Counted from the first letter of the stretch, positions 42,436 through 51,886 are shown. The stretch: DNA of 64,000 nucleotides from Lachnospiraceae bacterium (GCA_910575005.1 CAJTCL010000021.1:1-64000), one strand, 5' to 3'. Notes: generated from the sequence alone by a model not told the origin. Numbers and translations: made by a program.

Positions 42436-44205
42436 TCAAATCATACGAAAATATTCCAACGCCTCTCTTATAGCCACTTCTTTCTCTGGCGGGCATTTCG
42501 GCTGTCTGGAATTTTCCGATTTTGGCAGATTATAGTTCACTCTCTCAATAATCCCACATTTCTCTTTTACCTGTGCAATATACAAACTGCTGACTTTCAA
42601 TCCACTATGCTCCAACACATAATCCTTGATTTCCTCATAAGTTGCTTTACTCTCCGCAGCCGTTAAATCAAGCTCGTCCATCTGAAGCTCCACCTCGATA
42701 TGTTGGTCTGAATGAAGTTTGGACAATAAACATACCGTCTCAACATGCACCGTCTGCGGAAACATATCCACTGGCTGCACTTCTCTAACCTCATATCCCT
42801 TTTCACACAGATACTTTAAATCTCGTGCCAACGTCGCAGGATCACAACTGACATATACAACACGTGCTGGACTTACCTTCACAATCGTCTCCAAGCATTT
42901 TTCATCACAGCCCTTGCGAGGCGGATCTACTACAACTACATCTGGCTGCAACATGTTTCGCTCCTTTGCTGCACCTTTGTCTGCAATCTCAATCTGACTC
43001 CGAACGTCCTCTGTGTTAGCTGGCAATTCTATATCCTTGACAAATTTCTGCGTTCCTCTTGTATATTCCTCATAAAAAGCTGGCAGTACCTCCTCCGCCT
43101 TTCCCACAAAAAATTCCACATTTTCAATTCCATTAATCTTAGCATTGTTTCTGGCATCAGCAATCGCAGGTACCACAACCTCTACACCATAGACCTGTTT
43201 TGCCCTCTGAGCAAGAAAAATAGAGATTGTTCCAATGCCACAATAAAGATCCCATACTGTTTCCTTGCCCGTCAGTCCAGCATAATTCAAAACGGTTTCA
43301 TATAATCTTTTTGTCTGAACTGGATTCACCTGATAAAATGATAATGGTGAAATTTGATATTTTACCTCACCAATATAATCTGTAATATAATTCTGGCCCC
43401 ATAAATTGATCATTTCCTCGCCCAAAATCACATTTGTATTTTTTTGATTGACATTCAATACAATACTGGTCATACCATTGATCTTTTTCAATTCTTCAAT
43501 CAACAATTTTGCATGTGGCAGGCTATTGCCATTAACCACCAGACAGACCATAATCTCCTCTGTGACAAATCCAAAACGGATTAAGATATGGCGCACCAAA
43601 CCTTTACCTGTTCTCTCGTCATAAGCTGTAATTTGATACCTCTCCATAAATGCGATCACAAGATTCAAGATCTTTTCGTTGATCTCTACACCTAGATAAC
43701 AGTTCCGACTAGCAATGATATTATGGCTTCTGGCTGCATAAAAACCGGTGATAATCTTTCCATTTTTATCCATACCAATTGGAAATTGAGCTTTATTGCG
43801 GTAGAAAAAAGGCTTTTCCATGCCAATGATCGGATGAAAAAGAATCCCCTGCTCTTTTTTTTCCGTATCAGCTATAGAAAAACCACCAATGCGCCTTAAA
43901 TTATTTCGTACTTTCTCCTCTTTGTAATGTAACTGCTGCATATAATCCAGCGCTTGGATCTGGCAGCCGCCACACTGTCGCCAATATTCACACAACGGCT
44001 CAACACGGTACGAAGAAGGCGAAATTACTTTCAACAGTCTCGCATATCCATACCGCTTTTTCATTTTTATAACCTTCACTAGTACTTGATCGCCAATCAC
44101 AGTATCCTTTACAAAAAAAGTAACTCCGTCTGATTTTCCAATCCCTTCACCATTGACACTCATATCTTCAATCTGAAGCTGAAGTTCCATATTTTTTTGA
44201 AACAT
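42436..44205 (-). CDS. rlmD: 23S rRNA (uracil-C5)-methyltransferase RlmD
   Basis: A protein of 589 residues. An N-terminal TRAM domain (LQIEDMSVNGEGIGKSDGVT) and an iron-sulfur cysteine set (CEYWRQCGGC) are followed by a methyltransferase domain with TVWDLYCGIGTISIFLAQRA, VVVDPPRKGCDEK and the catalytic VYVSCDPATLARDL. It methylates U1939 of 23S rRNA. The last 105 residues, from HVET onward, were supplied by the integrated element. An unusual insert between LPAFYEEYTRG and VVVDPPRK lengthens it. The first 60 bases of the gene are duplicated upstream (44242-44303). Confidence 0.9.
   Translation of the reverse strand: MFQKNMELQLQIEDMSVNGEGIGKSDGVTFFVKDTVIGDQVLVKVIKMKKRYGYARLLKVISPSSYRVEPLCEYWRQCGGCQIQALDYMQQLHYKEEKVRNNLRRIGGFSIADTEKKEQGILFHPIIGMEKPFFYRNKAQFPIGMDKNGKIITGFYAARSHNIIASRNCYLGVEINEKILNLVIAFMERYQITAYDERTGKGLVRHILIRFGFVTEEIMVCLVVNGNSLPHAKLLIEELKKINGMTSIVLNVNQKNTNVILGEEMINLWGQNYITDYIGEVKYQISPLSFYQVNPVQTKRLYETVLNYAGLTGKETVWDLYCGIGTISIFLAQRAKQVYGVEVVVPAIADARNNAKINGIENVEFFVGKAEEVLPAFYEEYTRGTQKFVKDIELPANTEDVRSQIEIADKGAAKERNMLQPDVVVVDPPRKGCDEKCLETIVKVSPARVVYVSCDPATLARDLKYLCEKGYEVREVQPVDMFPQTVHVETVCLLSKLHSDQHIEVELQMDELDLTAAESKATYEEIKDYVLEHSGLKVSSLYIAQVKEKCGIIERVNYNLPKSENSRQPKCPPEKEVAIREALEYFRMI
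42737..42747. other. right attachment site inside rlmD
   Basis: GTCTCAACATG matches the left core GTCTCGACATG (12004-12014) with one mismatch. On the minus strand it is the His-Val-Glu-Thr codons of rlmD. Downstream of this point the rlmD 3' end should be element-derived. Confidence 0.7.
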
Positions 44206-44241
44206 CTTGATTCCTCACTTAATTTTTGATAACTATTCATC

Positions 44242-44303
44242 CCTCACCATTGACACTCATATCTTCAATCTAAAGCTGAAGTTCCATATTTTTTGAAATC
44301 TTG
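44242..44303. repeat. duplicated copy of the rlmD 5' end
   Basis: TCACCATTGACACTCATATC and the following bases repeat 44146-44210 (start codon region of rlmD) with only a few changes, about 97 bases upstream. It has lost the reading frame after the start. The rest of the 255-base gap to the next gene shows nothing recognisable. Confidence 0.7.
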
Positions 44304-44461
44304 CAAGCCACAGACATGCCAGCAGGACTGTCATACACCTGGAAAGGAGATTTTGGAATTATCATCCTCATAAAAATGGAAATTCAGACTCTTTTCATTC
44401 AATCTGAAGAGCCTAATTTCCTATTTTTATCGGGTCATGAATAGTTTCATTTTCTGAATGT

Positions 44462-45409
44462 TTATTCTTCACTGGTTTTACGAATATTTGACTCAAATAA
44501 ACGATTATACCCCAGCCAATCAGAATTTCCGCCTGCTGCAGCCAGGGCTTCCTTCATCGTCTGCATTTTAGCATCTGTATTATCTGCAAAGCTCAAAGCA
44601 ACTGCCTCTGCCAAGGCAGGTTTTTTGGGAGAACCATACTCTAACTCCCCATGATGAGCCAAAATACAATGTTTTAATTCATTTGCCAATTTAATGGGAA
44701 AATTTGGAATCGTGCGAATCCGTTCTCCCACCATTTCTGCGCCAATCATAATATGTCCCAAAAGCTGTCCTGCATCTGTATAGTCATTTGCGGGAAACAC
44801 AGATAATTCTTGCAGTTTTCCGATATCATGAAAGATAGCTGCCGTCAGCAACAGATCTCTGTGCAAAATCGGGTACATCTTGGTATAGTAATCGCACAAT
44901 TTTACCACACTCAACGTATGCTCCAACAGACCACCCACAAAACCATGATGTACATTTTTCGCTGCACTGTGAAATTTAAATCTTTTTTCAAACTCCACAT
45001 CCTCAAGAAAGAATCCAGAACATAATTTCTTCAGATAAGGATTTTTCATCTCCTGAATGAAAGCTGTAAGCTCCAGATACATTTGATCAATATTTTTCTC
45101 ACTGACTGGAAGATAATCTTTGGGATCATACTCTCCTTCTCGCACTCTGCGAATGCGCTTGACATTTAACTGCAGCGAGCCCTGAAAGCTGGTAACATCC
45201 CCCACCACAGCGATATAATCAAACGCCTCAAATTCATCAATCCCCTGAGAATTCGGATCCCAGACTTTTGCATCCAATGTCCCAGTCTTATCTTGCAGAA
45301 TTAGGGATTCATAGGGTTTGCCAGCTTTCGTCAGAGCACTCTGTCTGTTTTTACACAGATAAGTCTCTCCGACACGTTCCCCTTCCCGCAAAGTCTCAAT
45401 GTATTTCAT
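44462..45409 (-). CDS. yhaM: YhaM-family 3'-5' exoribonuclease
   Basis: A protein of 315 residues. An OB-fold lies at about residues 15-90 (ALTKAGKPYESLILQDKTGT, VWDPNSQ), then an HD domain: HHGFVGGLLEHTLSVVKLCD, LLTAAIFHDIGKLQELSVF and CILAHHGELEYGSP supply the metal-binding His and Asp residues. YhaM degrades RNA from the 3' end with manganese and takes part in mRNA turnover in Firmicutes. The length is as usual for the family. Confidence 0.9.
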   Translation of the reverse strand: MKYIETLREGERVGETYLCKNRQSALTKAGKPYESLILQDKTGTLDAKVWDPNSQGIDEFEAFDYIAVVGDVTSFQGSLQLNVKRIRRVREGEYDPKDYLPVSEKNIDQMYLELTAFIQEMKNPYLKKLCSGFFLEDVEFEKRFKFHSAAKNVHHGFVGGLLEHTLSVVKLCDYYTKMYPILHRDLLLTAAIFHDIGKLQELSVFPANDYTDAGQLLGHIMIGAEMVGERIRTIPNFPIKLANELKHCILAHHGELEYGSPKKPALAEAVALSFADNTDAKMQTMKEALAAAGGNSDWLGYNRLFESNIRKTSEE

Positions 45410-45477
45410 ACACTTACTCCTCTCTGTATCTTCTCCACATTATCCTAAAATTTATTGCACATACCACAAAACATTAT

Positions 45478-45605
45478 TTTCCATATGCAATTGTGTATCG
45501 TTTCTAGAAAACACAATTATTCTTCCATCACTTTTAAAAGTATTTTTCCATATGCAACTGTGTATCGTTTCTAGAAAACACAATTTTTCTTTCTTCACTT
45601 CTAAA
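45478..45605. repeat. two tandem copies of a palindrome-bearing unit
   Basis: TTTTCCATATGCAATTGTGT and ATCGTTTCTAGAAAACACAA occur at about 45478 and again at about 45547, near-identical over 55 bases. Each holds ATTGTGT...TTTCTAGAAA...ACACAAT, able to fold as a hairpin. It lies between the starts of YhaM and the end of the HtrA-like gene. Confidence 0.7.
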
Positions 45606-45618
45606 AATACGATTGTTC

Positions 45619-46947
45619 CTAGCGCAAAACGCCAACTGTCACACTACAATCAAGATTGACATAACTCTCTGCGTTTTGGCGCTTGACTGTGATTGTAATC
45701 ACTTCATCGGGCTTCTTCCCATAGGTTTTCTGATAATATTGTTCCACAGAAGTGACTTCTTCTCCATTGATTGCTATAATAACATCCGCTTCCTGTAGAC
45801 CAGCAGCCATTGCCGGTGAATCCAATTCCACTGACTTGATATATACACCCTTTGGAATGCCATATTCCTTTGCAATATCATTTGTTACTGTACTGACGCG
45901 CAGCCCTACATACGTAATATCCTGATTGTTGGACAGATCCTGAATTACTTGCTTTAACTCCGAGATGGATAAGGCTGTAATCGTATTGCGGTCATCTCGA
46001 TTGCTGTAATCTTGCAATACCAATCCCACAATCTCACCTTCCAAATTTATAAGAACACCACTGCCATTCTCACTCCCTACAATATCGGTAGTAAAAATCG
46101 TGTAATTTGTGTCTATGGTAGATACTTTATTTTGATAAGAAGTAATCGTGCCGCACAAAATAGAATAATTAGCTCCCAATGGACTGCCAATTGCCAACAC
46201 AGTTGTTCCCTGAATAATATTATAGGAATTGCCCAGCACTGCAACCTCAATTTCTTTCATAGTAGCCTCTGGTATCTCCGCCAATGGAACGCTGATAATC
46301 GCAATTCCTGTATTTCCATCATATTTTTTGAGTTGGGCTGAGACTTCTTTATCATTGATAAATGTTATGTTAATTGTCTGAGCATCCGCAATAATCTTTT
46401 TTTCAGTCAAAATTAACAGTTCCTGACCATTATTACCGATAATAATACCTGCAGAACGATTTTTATTTTCATAAGGGGTATCAAACCAATCCTTGCCACT
46501 GGTCACTCCAGTAACTGTCACTACTGATTTATTGGCCTGCTTGCCAATGGCATACAGCTTGTCCTGTAATTTTTGATAATCTTCAAGCTTCAATTCCTGA
46601 ACTATGACCTTCTCAGGTGCCTTGGGTTCCTCCTCTTCCTTTTTCGGCTCCTCTTCCTTCTTTGGCTCGTCCTCTTTATTCTCCGCATCTTGTTCCAGTG
46701 GAAGATCGTCCTTGGGAATGTTAATGGTAGATTCCTTTTCTGGATATAACCATTCTTCCATATAAGGCTTGAGCAGCACAAACACAAAACACGCTGCTAT
46801 CCCAAAAATTACAGCACATAAAAGGTTATAGACCACACGAATTAACATTCGCCGTCTGTTAATTGGTTTGTCTTTTATTTTCTCTTTGATAAAATCAAAT
46901 TCCTGTTCATCATGCTCCCGTTGTTCCATAAACGCCCTCCTGTTCAA
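45619..46947 (-). CDS. membrane-anchored HtrA-like protein with degenerate active site
   Basis: A protein of 442 residues: cytoplasmic N-terminus, one transmembrane helix at about 36-60 (NLLCAVIFGIAACFVFVLL), a Glu/Lys linker (EEPKKEEEEPKAPEK), a trypsin-like domain (about 130-330) and a PDZ domain (YVGLRVSTV ... KSVELDSPAMAAGLQEADVI). The HtrA catalytic positions are not conserved: LTEKKII replaces the LTNxHVI histidine box, NTGIAII the TDIAVI aspartate and GSENGSGVLIN the GNSGGP serine box. It is probably a non-proteolytic scaffold or sensor at the membrane. Its promoter shares a -35 element with mutS2. Confidence 0.8.
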   Translation of the reverse strand: MNRRAFMEQREHDEQEFDFIKEKIKDKPINRRRMLIRVVYNLLCAVIFGIAACFVFVLLKPYMEEWLYPEKESTINIPKDDLPLEQDAENKEDEPKKEEEPKKEEEEPKAPEKVIVQELKLEDYQKLQDKLYAIGKQANKSVVTVTGVTSGKDWFDTPYENKNRSAGIIIGNNGQELLILTEKKIIADAQTINITFINDKEVSAQLKKYDGNTGIAIISVPLAEIPEATMKEIEVAVLGNSYNIIQGTTVLAIGSPLGANYSILCGTITSYQNKVSTIDTNYTIFTTDIVGSENGSGVLINLEGEIVGLVLQDYSNRDDRNTITALSISELKQVIQDLSNNQDITYVGLRVSTVTNDIAKEYGIPKGVYIKSVELDSPAMAAGLQEADVIIAINGEEVTSVEQYYQKTYGKKPDEVITITVKRQNAESYVNLDCSVTVGVLR

Positions 46948-46997
46948 GAATGCCTTTTACTGAACAAGTTTACTGCAAAAATCCAATCTCCTTTTCT

Positions 46998-47049
46998 ATT
47001 ATACGTTTTTCCTGCTATTGTTGCAAGATTTTTATTTTTACGATATAAT
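46998..47049. promoter_or_regulatory. divergent promoters sharing one palindromic -35 (HtrA-like and mutS2)
   Basis: TTGCAA at 47021-47026 is its own reverse complement. Seventeen bases to the right is TATAAT (47044-47049) towards mutS2. Seventeen bases to the left is TATAAT on the minus strand (46998-47003) towards the HtrA-like gene. Both promoters are consensus-like and cannot be occupied together. Confidence 0.7.
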
Positions 47050-47173
47050 GAACGCAAATACTCACAAGTTTGAGACTTTTTTGGTCTCATATAACATGCC
47101 GTCGGTTCATACCGCACTGCTGCCTTTATTACACTTATTTTAACAATTTACCCCCTTTAAAGGAACAAAATTT

Positions 47174-49552
47174 ATGAATGAAAAAGTATTTCGTACACTA
47201 GAATATAATAAAATAATTGACCTTCTCTGTGAACATGCCACCAGTGCGTCTGGAAGAGAACTTTGTCAGCACTTGAGACCCTCCTCCGATCTAGACTGGA
47301 TTCGGCTTGCCCAGCAGCAGACTGCAGATGCGCTGACACGCATTTATCAGAAAGGCTCTCTTTCTTTTTCTGGTACACATAACCTTGGTGCTTCCCTGAA
47401 ACGTTTGGAAATTGGTGGTGTATTAAGTATTGAGGAGCTGCTTCGAGTGGCGTCTCTTTTGGAAGTGGCAAAACGAGCCAAAGCATATTCCCGCAGCGAA
47501 CGCACAGACACAAAAAGCGATTCCTTGGAAGAGTTATTTTCCCAGATTGAACCCTTGACCCCCTTATTAGAAGAGATTCGACACTGTATACTCTCAGAAA
47601 CTGAGATTGCAGACGATGCCTCTGCCAATTTAAAAAACATTCGCCGTTCCATAAAAAATATCAATGAAAAAATCCGCAGTCAGATGAACACTATGTTAAA
47701 CAATAGTGATACACGCACACATCTGCAGGATATGGTAATCACAATGCGCAACGGCCGATACTGCCTGCCAGTGAAAGCTGAGGCAAAAGGACAGGTTCCA
47801 GGTATGATCCATGATCAATCTGCCACTGGTTCAACCTTATTTATTGAACCTATGGCAGTTGTAAAATTAAACAATGACTTAAAAGAACTTTTCCTAAAAG
47901 AACAGGATGAAATTGAGGCGATTCTTGCTGCTTTAAGCGGGAAAGCTGCTGAATATATTCCTTGTCTGGAAAATAACTGCAAAATTTTGACAGAGCTTGA
48001 TTTTATCTTTGCAAAAGCTTCTCTGGCCAAACAGTATAACGGTACCGCACCATTGTTCAACACACAGCACCGCATTCGTATTCGCAAAGGGCGTCATCCT
48101 CTTTTAGACAGTCATAAAGTTGTCCCTATTGACATTCGCCTGGGAGACGATTTTGATCTTTTGATTGTCACTGGACCTAACACTGGAGGAAAAACTGTCT
48201 CTTTGAAAACAGTTGGCCTATTTACTCTGATGGGGCAGGCTGGACTGCATATCCCTGCAAATGACCGCTCTGAACTCTCTATATTTCAAGAAGTATTTGC
48301 AGACATTGGAGATGAACAGAGTATTGAGCAGAGTCTTAGTACCTTCTCTTCACATATGACAAACATTATTTCTATTTTAGAACATGTAAATGAAGATTCC
48401 TTAGTTCTCTTTGATGAATTGTGTGCGGGCACCGACCCCACAGAAGGCGCAGCCTTGGCCATCTCTATTTTATCACGGCTGCACAACTATGGCATCCGTA
48501 CTATGGCCACCACTCATTATAGTGAATTGAAAGTTTTCGCCCTTTCCACCTCTGGTGTAGAAAATGCCTGTTGTGAATTTTCTGTGGAGACTCTCAGCCC
48601 TACCTATCGGCTCTTGATTGGTATTCCAGGAAAAAGCAATGCTTTTGCCATCTCTGGCAAGCTTGGCCTGCCCGCAGATATTATTGAAGATGCTAAAAGT
48701 CGCATGTCCGAGCAGGATGAAAACTTTGAAGATTTGATCTCTGACTTAGAGGCCAGCCGCATTACCATAGAAAAAGAACGCTTAGAAGCAGAACAATATC
48801 GACAAGAAACAGAGCATTTAAAACGAAAGCTTCAAGAAAAACAAGAACGATTGGACAGCCAGCGTGAGAAAATCATCCGCCAAGCAAATGAAGAAGCACA
48901 TGCCATTCTGCGCCAGGCAAAAGAGGTTGCAGACCAAACAATTAAAAACTTTCACAAGTTTGGGCAAGCAAATGCTAATGTCAAGGAAATGGAACAGGAA
49001 CGTGGCAAACTGCGTGGTAAAATGAATGATCTGGAAAAAAATATTTCTCTGAAACAGAAGGAACAGACATCTAGTCACAAAATCCCAAAAAATCTGCGCG
49101 TTGGCGATTCTGTAAAGGTGCTAAGCCTAAATCTAAAGGGAACTGTACACACACTTCCAAATGACAAAGGAGATTTATATGTACAGATGGGTATTTTACG
49201 CTCGCTGGTAAATATTCGCGATTTAGTTTTATTGGAAGAACCTTCTGCTTTTGGAAATAAGAAAAAATCCACTGGTGCAGGAAAATTAAAGATGGCAAAA
49301 TCCTCCTCTATCTCCACAGAGATTAATTTGATTGGAAAAACCACCGATGAAGCCATTGCTCTTTTAGACAAATACCTAGATGATGCTTATCTGGCACATC
49401 TCCCCTCTGTGCGGATTGTCCACGGAAAAGGCACTGGTGCTCTGCGTAAAGCTGTACAAAACCATTTAAAACGTTTAAAATATGTAAAATCTTTCCGCCT
49501 TGGTGAATTTGGAGAGGGCGACTCCGGTGTCACAATTGCGGAATTTAAGTAA
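47174..49552 (+). CDS. mutS2: MutS2 endonuclease/ATPase
   Basis: A protein of 792 residues, full length for the family. The MutS-type core and lever domains are followed by Walker A VTGPNTGGKTVSLKTVG, Walker B LVLFDELCAGTDPTEGAALA, a long coiled coil and a C-terminal Smr nuclease domain (INLIGKTTDEAIALLDKYLD, VRIVHGKGTGALRKAVQ). In Firmicutes MutS2 acts on branched DNA or on collided ribosomes; it is not a mismatch repair protein. It is followed 11 bases later by a response regulator gene, so the three genes may be cotranscribed. Confidence 0.95.
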   Translation: MNEKVFRTLEYNKIIDLLCEHATSASGRELCQHLRPSSDLDWIRLAQQQTADALTRIYQKGSLSFSGTHNLGASLKRLEIGGVLSIEELLRVASLLEVAKRAKAYSRSERTDTKSDSLEELFSQIEPLTPLLEEIRHCILSETEIADDASANLKNIRRSIKNINEKIRSQMNTMLNNSDTRTHLQDMVITMRNGRYCLPVKAEAKGQVPGMIHDQSATGSTLFIEPMAVVKLNNDLKELFLKEQDEIEAILAALSGKAAEYIPCLENNCKILTELDFIFAKASLAKQYNGTAPLFNTQHRIRIRKGRHPLLDSHKVVPIDIRLGDDFDLLIVTGPNTGGKTVSLKTVGLFTLMGQAGLHIPANDRSELSIFQEVFADIGDEQSIEQSLSTFSSHMTNIISILEHVNEDSLVLFDELCAGTDPTEGAALAISILSRLHNYGIRTMATTHYSELKVFALSTSGVENACCEFSVETLSPTYRLLIGIPGKSNAFAISGKLGLPADIIEDAKSRMSEQDENFEDLISDLEASRITIEKERLEAEQYRQETEHLKRKLQEKQERLDSQREKIIRQANEEAHAILRQAKEVADQTIKNFHKFGQANANVKEMEQERGKLRGKMNDLEKNISLKQKEQTSSHKIPKNLRVGDSVKVLSLNLKGTVHTLPNDKGDLYVQMGILRSLVNIRDLVLLEEPSAFGNKKKSTGAGKLKMAKSSSISTEINLIGKTTDEAIALLDKYLDDAYLAHLPSVRIVHGKGTGALRKAVQNHLKRLKYVKSFRLGEFGEGDSGVTIAEFK

Positions 49553-49563
49553 AGGAGACTTCT

Positions 49564-50265
49564 ATGGCAGCGAAACAGAAAATTCTCATTGTTGATGATG
49601 ACGCCAATATTGCAGAATTGATTTCCCTATATCTTACCAAAGAATGCTATGATACACGCATGGTTCATGATGGAGAGGAAGCGCTTCAAACCTATGAACA
49701 GTATAGCCCCAACCTGATTTTGCTGGATTTAATGCTTCCAGGTATTGACGGTTATCAAGTTTGTCGGGAAATCCGTGCCAAATCCAATATTCCCATTATC
49801 ATGCTCTCCGCCAAAGGTGAAATCTTTGATAAAGTTCTAGGGCTGGAACTTGGAGCAGACGATTATATGATCAAACCTTTTGACTCCAAAGAACTGGTCG
49901 CCCGGGTCAAGGCTGTCCTCCGCCGTTACCAGCCTGTAAAAAAGGAGACCACTCCTGCAAACATTAAATGTGTGGAATATCCAGATCTGATTATCAATCA
50001 AAGCAATTATTCAGTCTTATATTATGGTCGCCCCATTGATATGCCTCCCAAGGAATTGGAACTTTTATATTTTCTTGCGTCTTCCCCAAACCAGGTCTTT
50101 ACCAGAGAACAACTATTAGACCATATTTGGGGATATGAATACATTGGAGATACGAGAACAGTAGATGTCCATGTAAAACGCCTGCGCGAAAAAATTAAAG
50201 ATCACATAACATGGAGTCTGTCCACTGTCTGGGGCGTCGGTTATAAATTTGAGGTGAAATCGTGA
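49564..50265 (+). CDS. OmpR/PhoB-type response regulator
   Basis: A protein of 233 residues. The receiver domain has ILIVDDDANIAEL, the phosphorylation site in LILLDLMLPGIDGYQ and LGLELGADDYMIKPFDSKEL; the C-terminal winged helix has PPKELELLYFLASSPNQVFT and YIGDTRTVDVHVKRLREKIK. It overlaps the next gene, a histidine kinase, by four bases (ATGA equivalent), forming a two-component system. It sits 11 bases after mutS2. The signal is unknown. Confidence 0.93.
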   Translation: MAAKQKILIVDDDANIAELISLYLTKECYDTRMVHDGEEALQTYEQYSPNLILLDLMLPGIDGYQVCREIRAKSNIPIIMLSAKGEIFDKVLGLELGADDYMIKPFDSKELVARVKAVLRRYQPVKKETTPANIKCVEYPDLIINQSNYSVLYYGRPIDMPPKELELLYFLASSPNQVFTREQLLDHIWGYEYIGDTRTVDVHVKRLREKIKDHITWSLSTVWGVGYKFEVKS

Positions 50266-51674
50266 AACGTACCTTATACTTAAAATTACTAATTGGATAT
50301 GTGATATTTGGTATTTTAGGGTTTTTCACTATTGCCACCTTCACCTCCAGACAGACATTACACTATATCAAATCAGACACTATTTCCAACCTATATCGAG
50401 AGTCTAATCTTCTGGCTGGCAGCTATGCCTCAAATTACTACCGTGGTACGATGACATTGGAGGATATCAAATTACACTTTCAGGCAGTTGCCACTTATCT
50501 AGATGCTGATATCTGGGTAATCGACGATGATGGAACCATATTGATCAACACCAATGAAGAAATACTTCTTGAAGGCAATATTAAAAATTTTGATATTTCC
50601 ACCTTTAGTAGCAGTTATTATCAATCAGGAACATTTTTTAACACATTTTCTGAGGAGACTTTGTCCGTATTTTCTCCTATTACCATTAACTACAAAGTTC
50701 GTGGTTATCTGTTGATCCATAAGCCAATTACCGATTTGGTATTACTGAAAGATGGACTTATCAATATTTCCTATATGACTTTGGCAATTATTTTTCTCTG
50801 TGCCTTTGTGGTACTAGGACTATTTACTTTTACCGTTTATCTGCCTATTCGTAAAATTACTCAGGCTGCCAAGGAATATTCAGAGGGAAATTTTGAGACA
50901 AAGATTTCAATTCACTCCAATGATGAGATTGGCTATCTTGCCGGTTCCATCAACTATATGGCAACAGAATTGTCTACCTTAGAAGAAGATCAACGAAAAT
51001 TTATTGCAAATGTATCACATGATTTTCGTTCCCCACTTACTTCGATTAAAGGATATCTTGAGGCAATTATGGATGGCACAATTCCACATGAAATGCAGGA
51101 TAAATACTTAAATATTATTTTGTTTGAGACAGAACGCCTCAATAAATTGACCCAAAGTATGTTGGAACTTAACAAATATGGCTCCAAAGGTTCTATGTTA
51201 GACATTAGCAGCTTTGATATCAACAATACCATTAAGATGGTCGTACAATCCTTTGAAGGTACCTGTAAAAAGAAAAAAATTTCCTTTGAGCTGATTCTCA
51301 CTGGCCACACTTCCTTTGTCTCTGCTGATATGAGTAAAATTCAACAAGTACTTTACAATCTGATTGACAATGCCATCAAATTCAGCCACTCAGATTCCTC
51401 TATCACTGTAGAGACTACTGAAAAAAATGAAAAGGTCTTTATCTCTATCAAAGATACCGGTATTGGAATCCCCAAGGACAGTATCAAAAAAATCTGGGAA
51501 CGTTTTTATAAGACAGACCTTTCTCGTGGCAAAGACAAACGCGGCACTGGATTAGGACTTGCGATTGTAAAAGAAATTATTTCTGCCCACAATGAAAATA
51601 TTAATGTAATCAGTACTGAGGGGGTAGGAACAGAATTTATTTTTACACTCCCTTTGTCAAAAAAGGAACTCTAA
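50262..51674 (+). CDS. sensor histidine kinase
   Basis: A protein of 470 residues with transmembrane helices near residues 7-27 and 168-190 bounding an extracellular sensor of about 140 residues, a HAMP segment (LPIRKITQAAKEYSEGNFET), the HisKA box FIANVSHDFRSPLTSIKGYL, and an ATPase domain with NLIDNAIKFSHSD, DTGIGIPKDS and GTGLGLAIVKEI. It phosphorylates the partner regulator encoded just upstream. All catalytic boxes are intact. Confidence 0.93.
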   Translation: MKRTLYLKLLIGYVIFGILGFFTIATFTSRQTLHYIKSDTISNLYRESNLLAGSYASNYYRGTMTLEDIKLHFQAVATYLDADIWVIDDDGTILINTNEEILLEGNIKNFDISTFSSSYYQSGTFFNTFSEETLSVFSPITINYKVRGYLLIHKPITDLVLLKDGLINISYMTLAIIFLCAFVVLGLFTFTVYLPIRKITQAAKEYSEGNFETKISIHSNDEIGYLAGSINYMATELSTLEEDQRKFIANVSHDFRSPLTSIKGYLEAIMDGTIPHEMQDKYLNIILFETERLNKLTQSMLELNKYGSKGSMLDISSFDINNTIKMVVQSFEGTCKKKKISFELILTGHTSFVSADMSKIQQVLYNLIDNAIKFSHSDSSITVETTEKNEKVFISIKDTGIGIPKDSIKKIWERFYKTDLSRGKDKRGTGLGLAIVKEIISAHNENINVISTEGVGTEFIFTLPLSKKEL

Positions 51675-51677
51675 TGC

Positions 51678-51718
51678 ACTGATCATTTGGAGAGTAATTT
51701 GCTTTTCAAATGATCAGT
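51678..51718 (+). terminator. hairpin after the first two-component operon
   Basis: ACTGATCATTTG (51678-51689) pairs perfectly with CAAATGATCAGT (51707-51718). It directly follows the kinase stop. No strong T-run follows, so termination efficiency is uncertain. Confidence 0.6.
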
Positions 51719-51886
51719 TCACTGGTATTGCTCTGCACTTATAAGCAAATAATCTGTTCTCCTATCCATCACATCTAACTTCATTTGCTATAAATACTTC
51801 CTTTCTATATACTCAAATTTATATCACATTCTTATATTATCATAAATTCTATGGAATAATACAAATGATGAAATAGAGGGATACTT

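Larger units (their letters stand above)
12004..42747. mobile_element. composite integrative element inserted in the 3' end of rlmD
   Basis: The boundaries are the two att-like cores in rlmD sequence. The left edge carries a large serine recombinase pointing to the junction and the displaced rlmD 3' end. The right edge carries ParA, ParB and a replacement rlmD 3' end. Inside are two mobilisable units with their own recombinase, relaxase and MobC. No VirB4, VirD4, PrgI or similar transfer gene is visible, so the element looks like a Tn1549-type conjugative element that lost its transfer core and gained Tn4451-like passengers. Movement would need its recombinase, with mating machinery supplied in trans. 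Confidence 0.7.
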
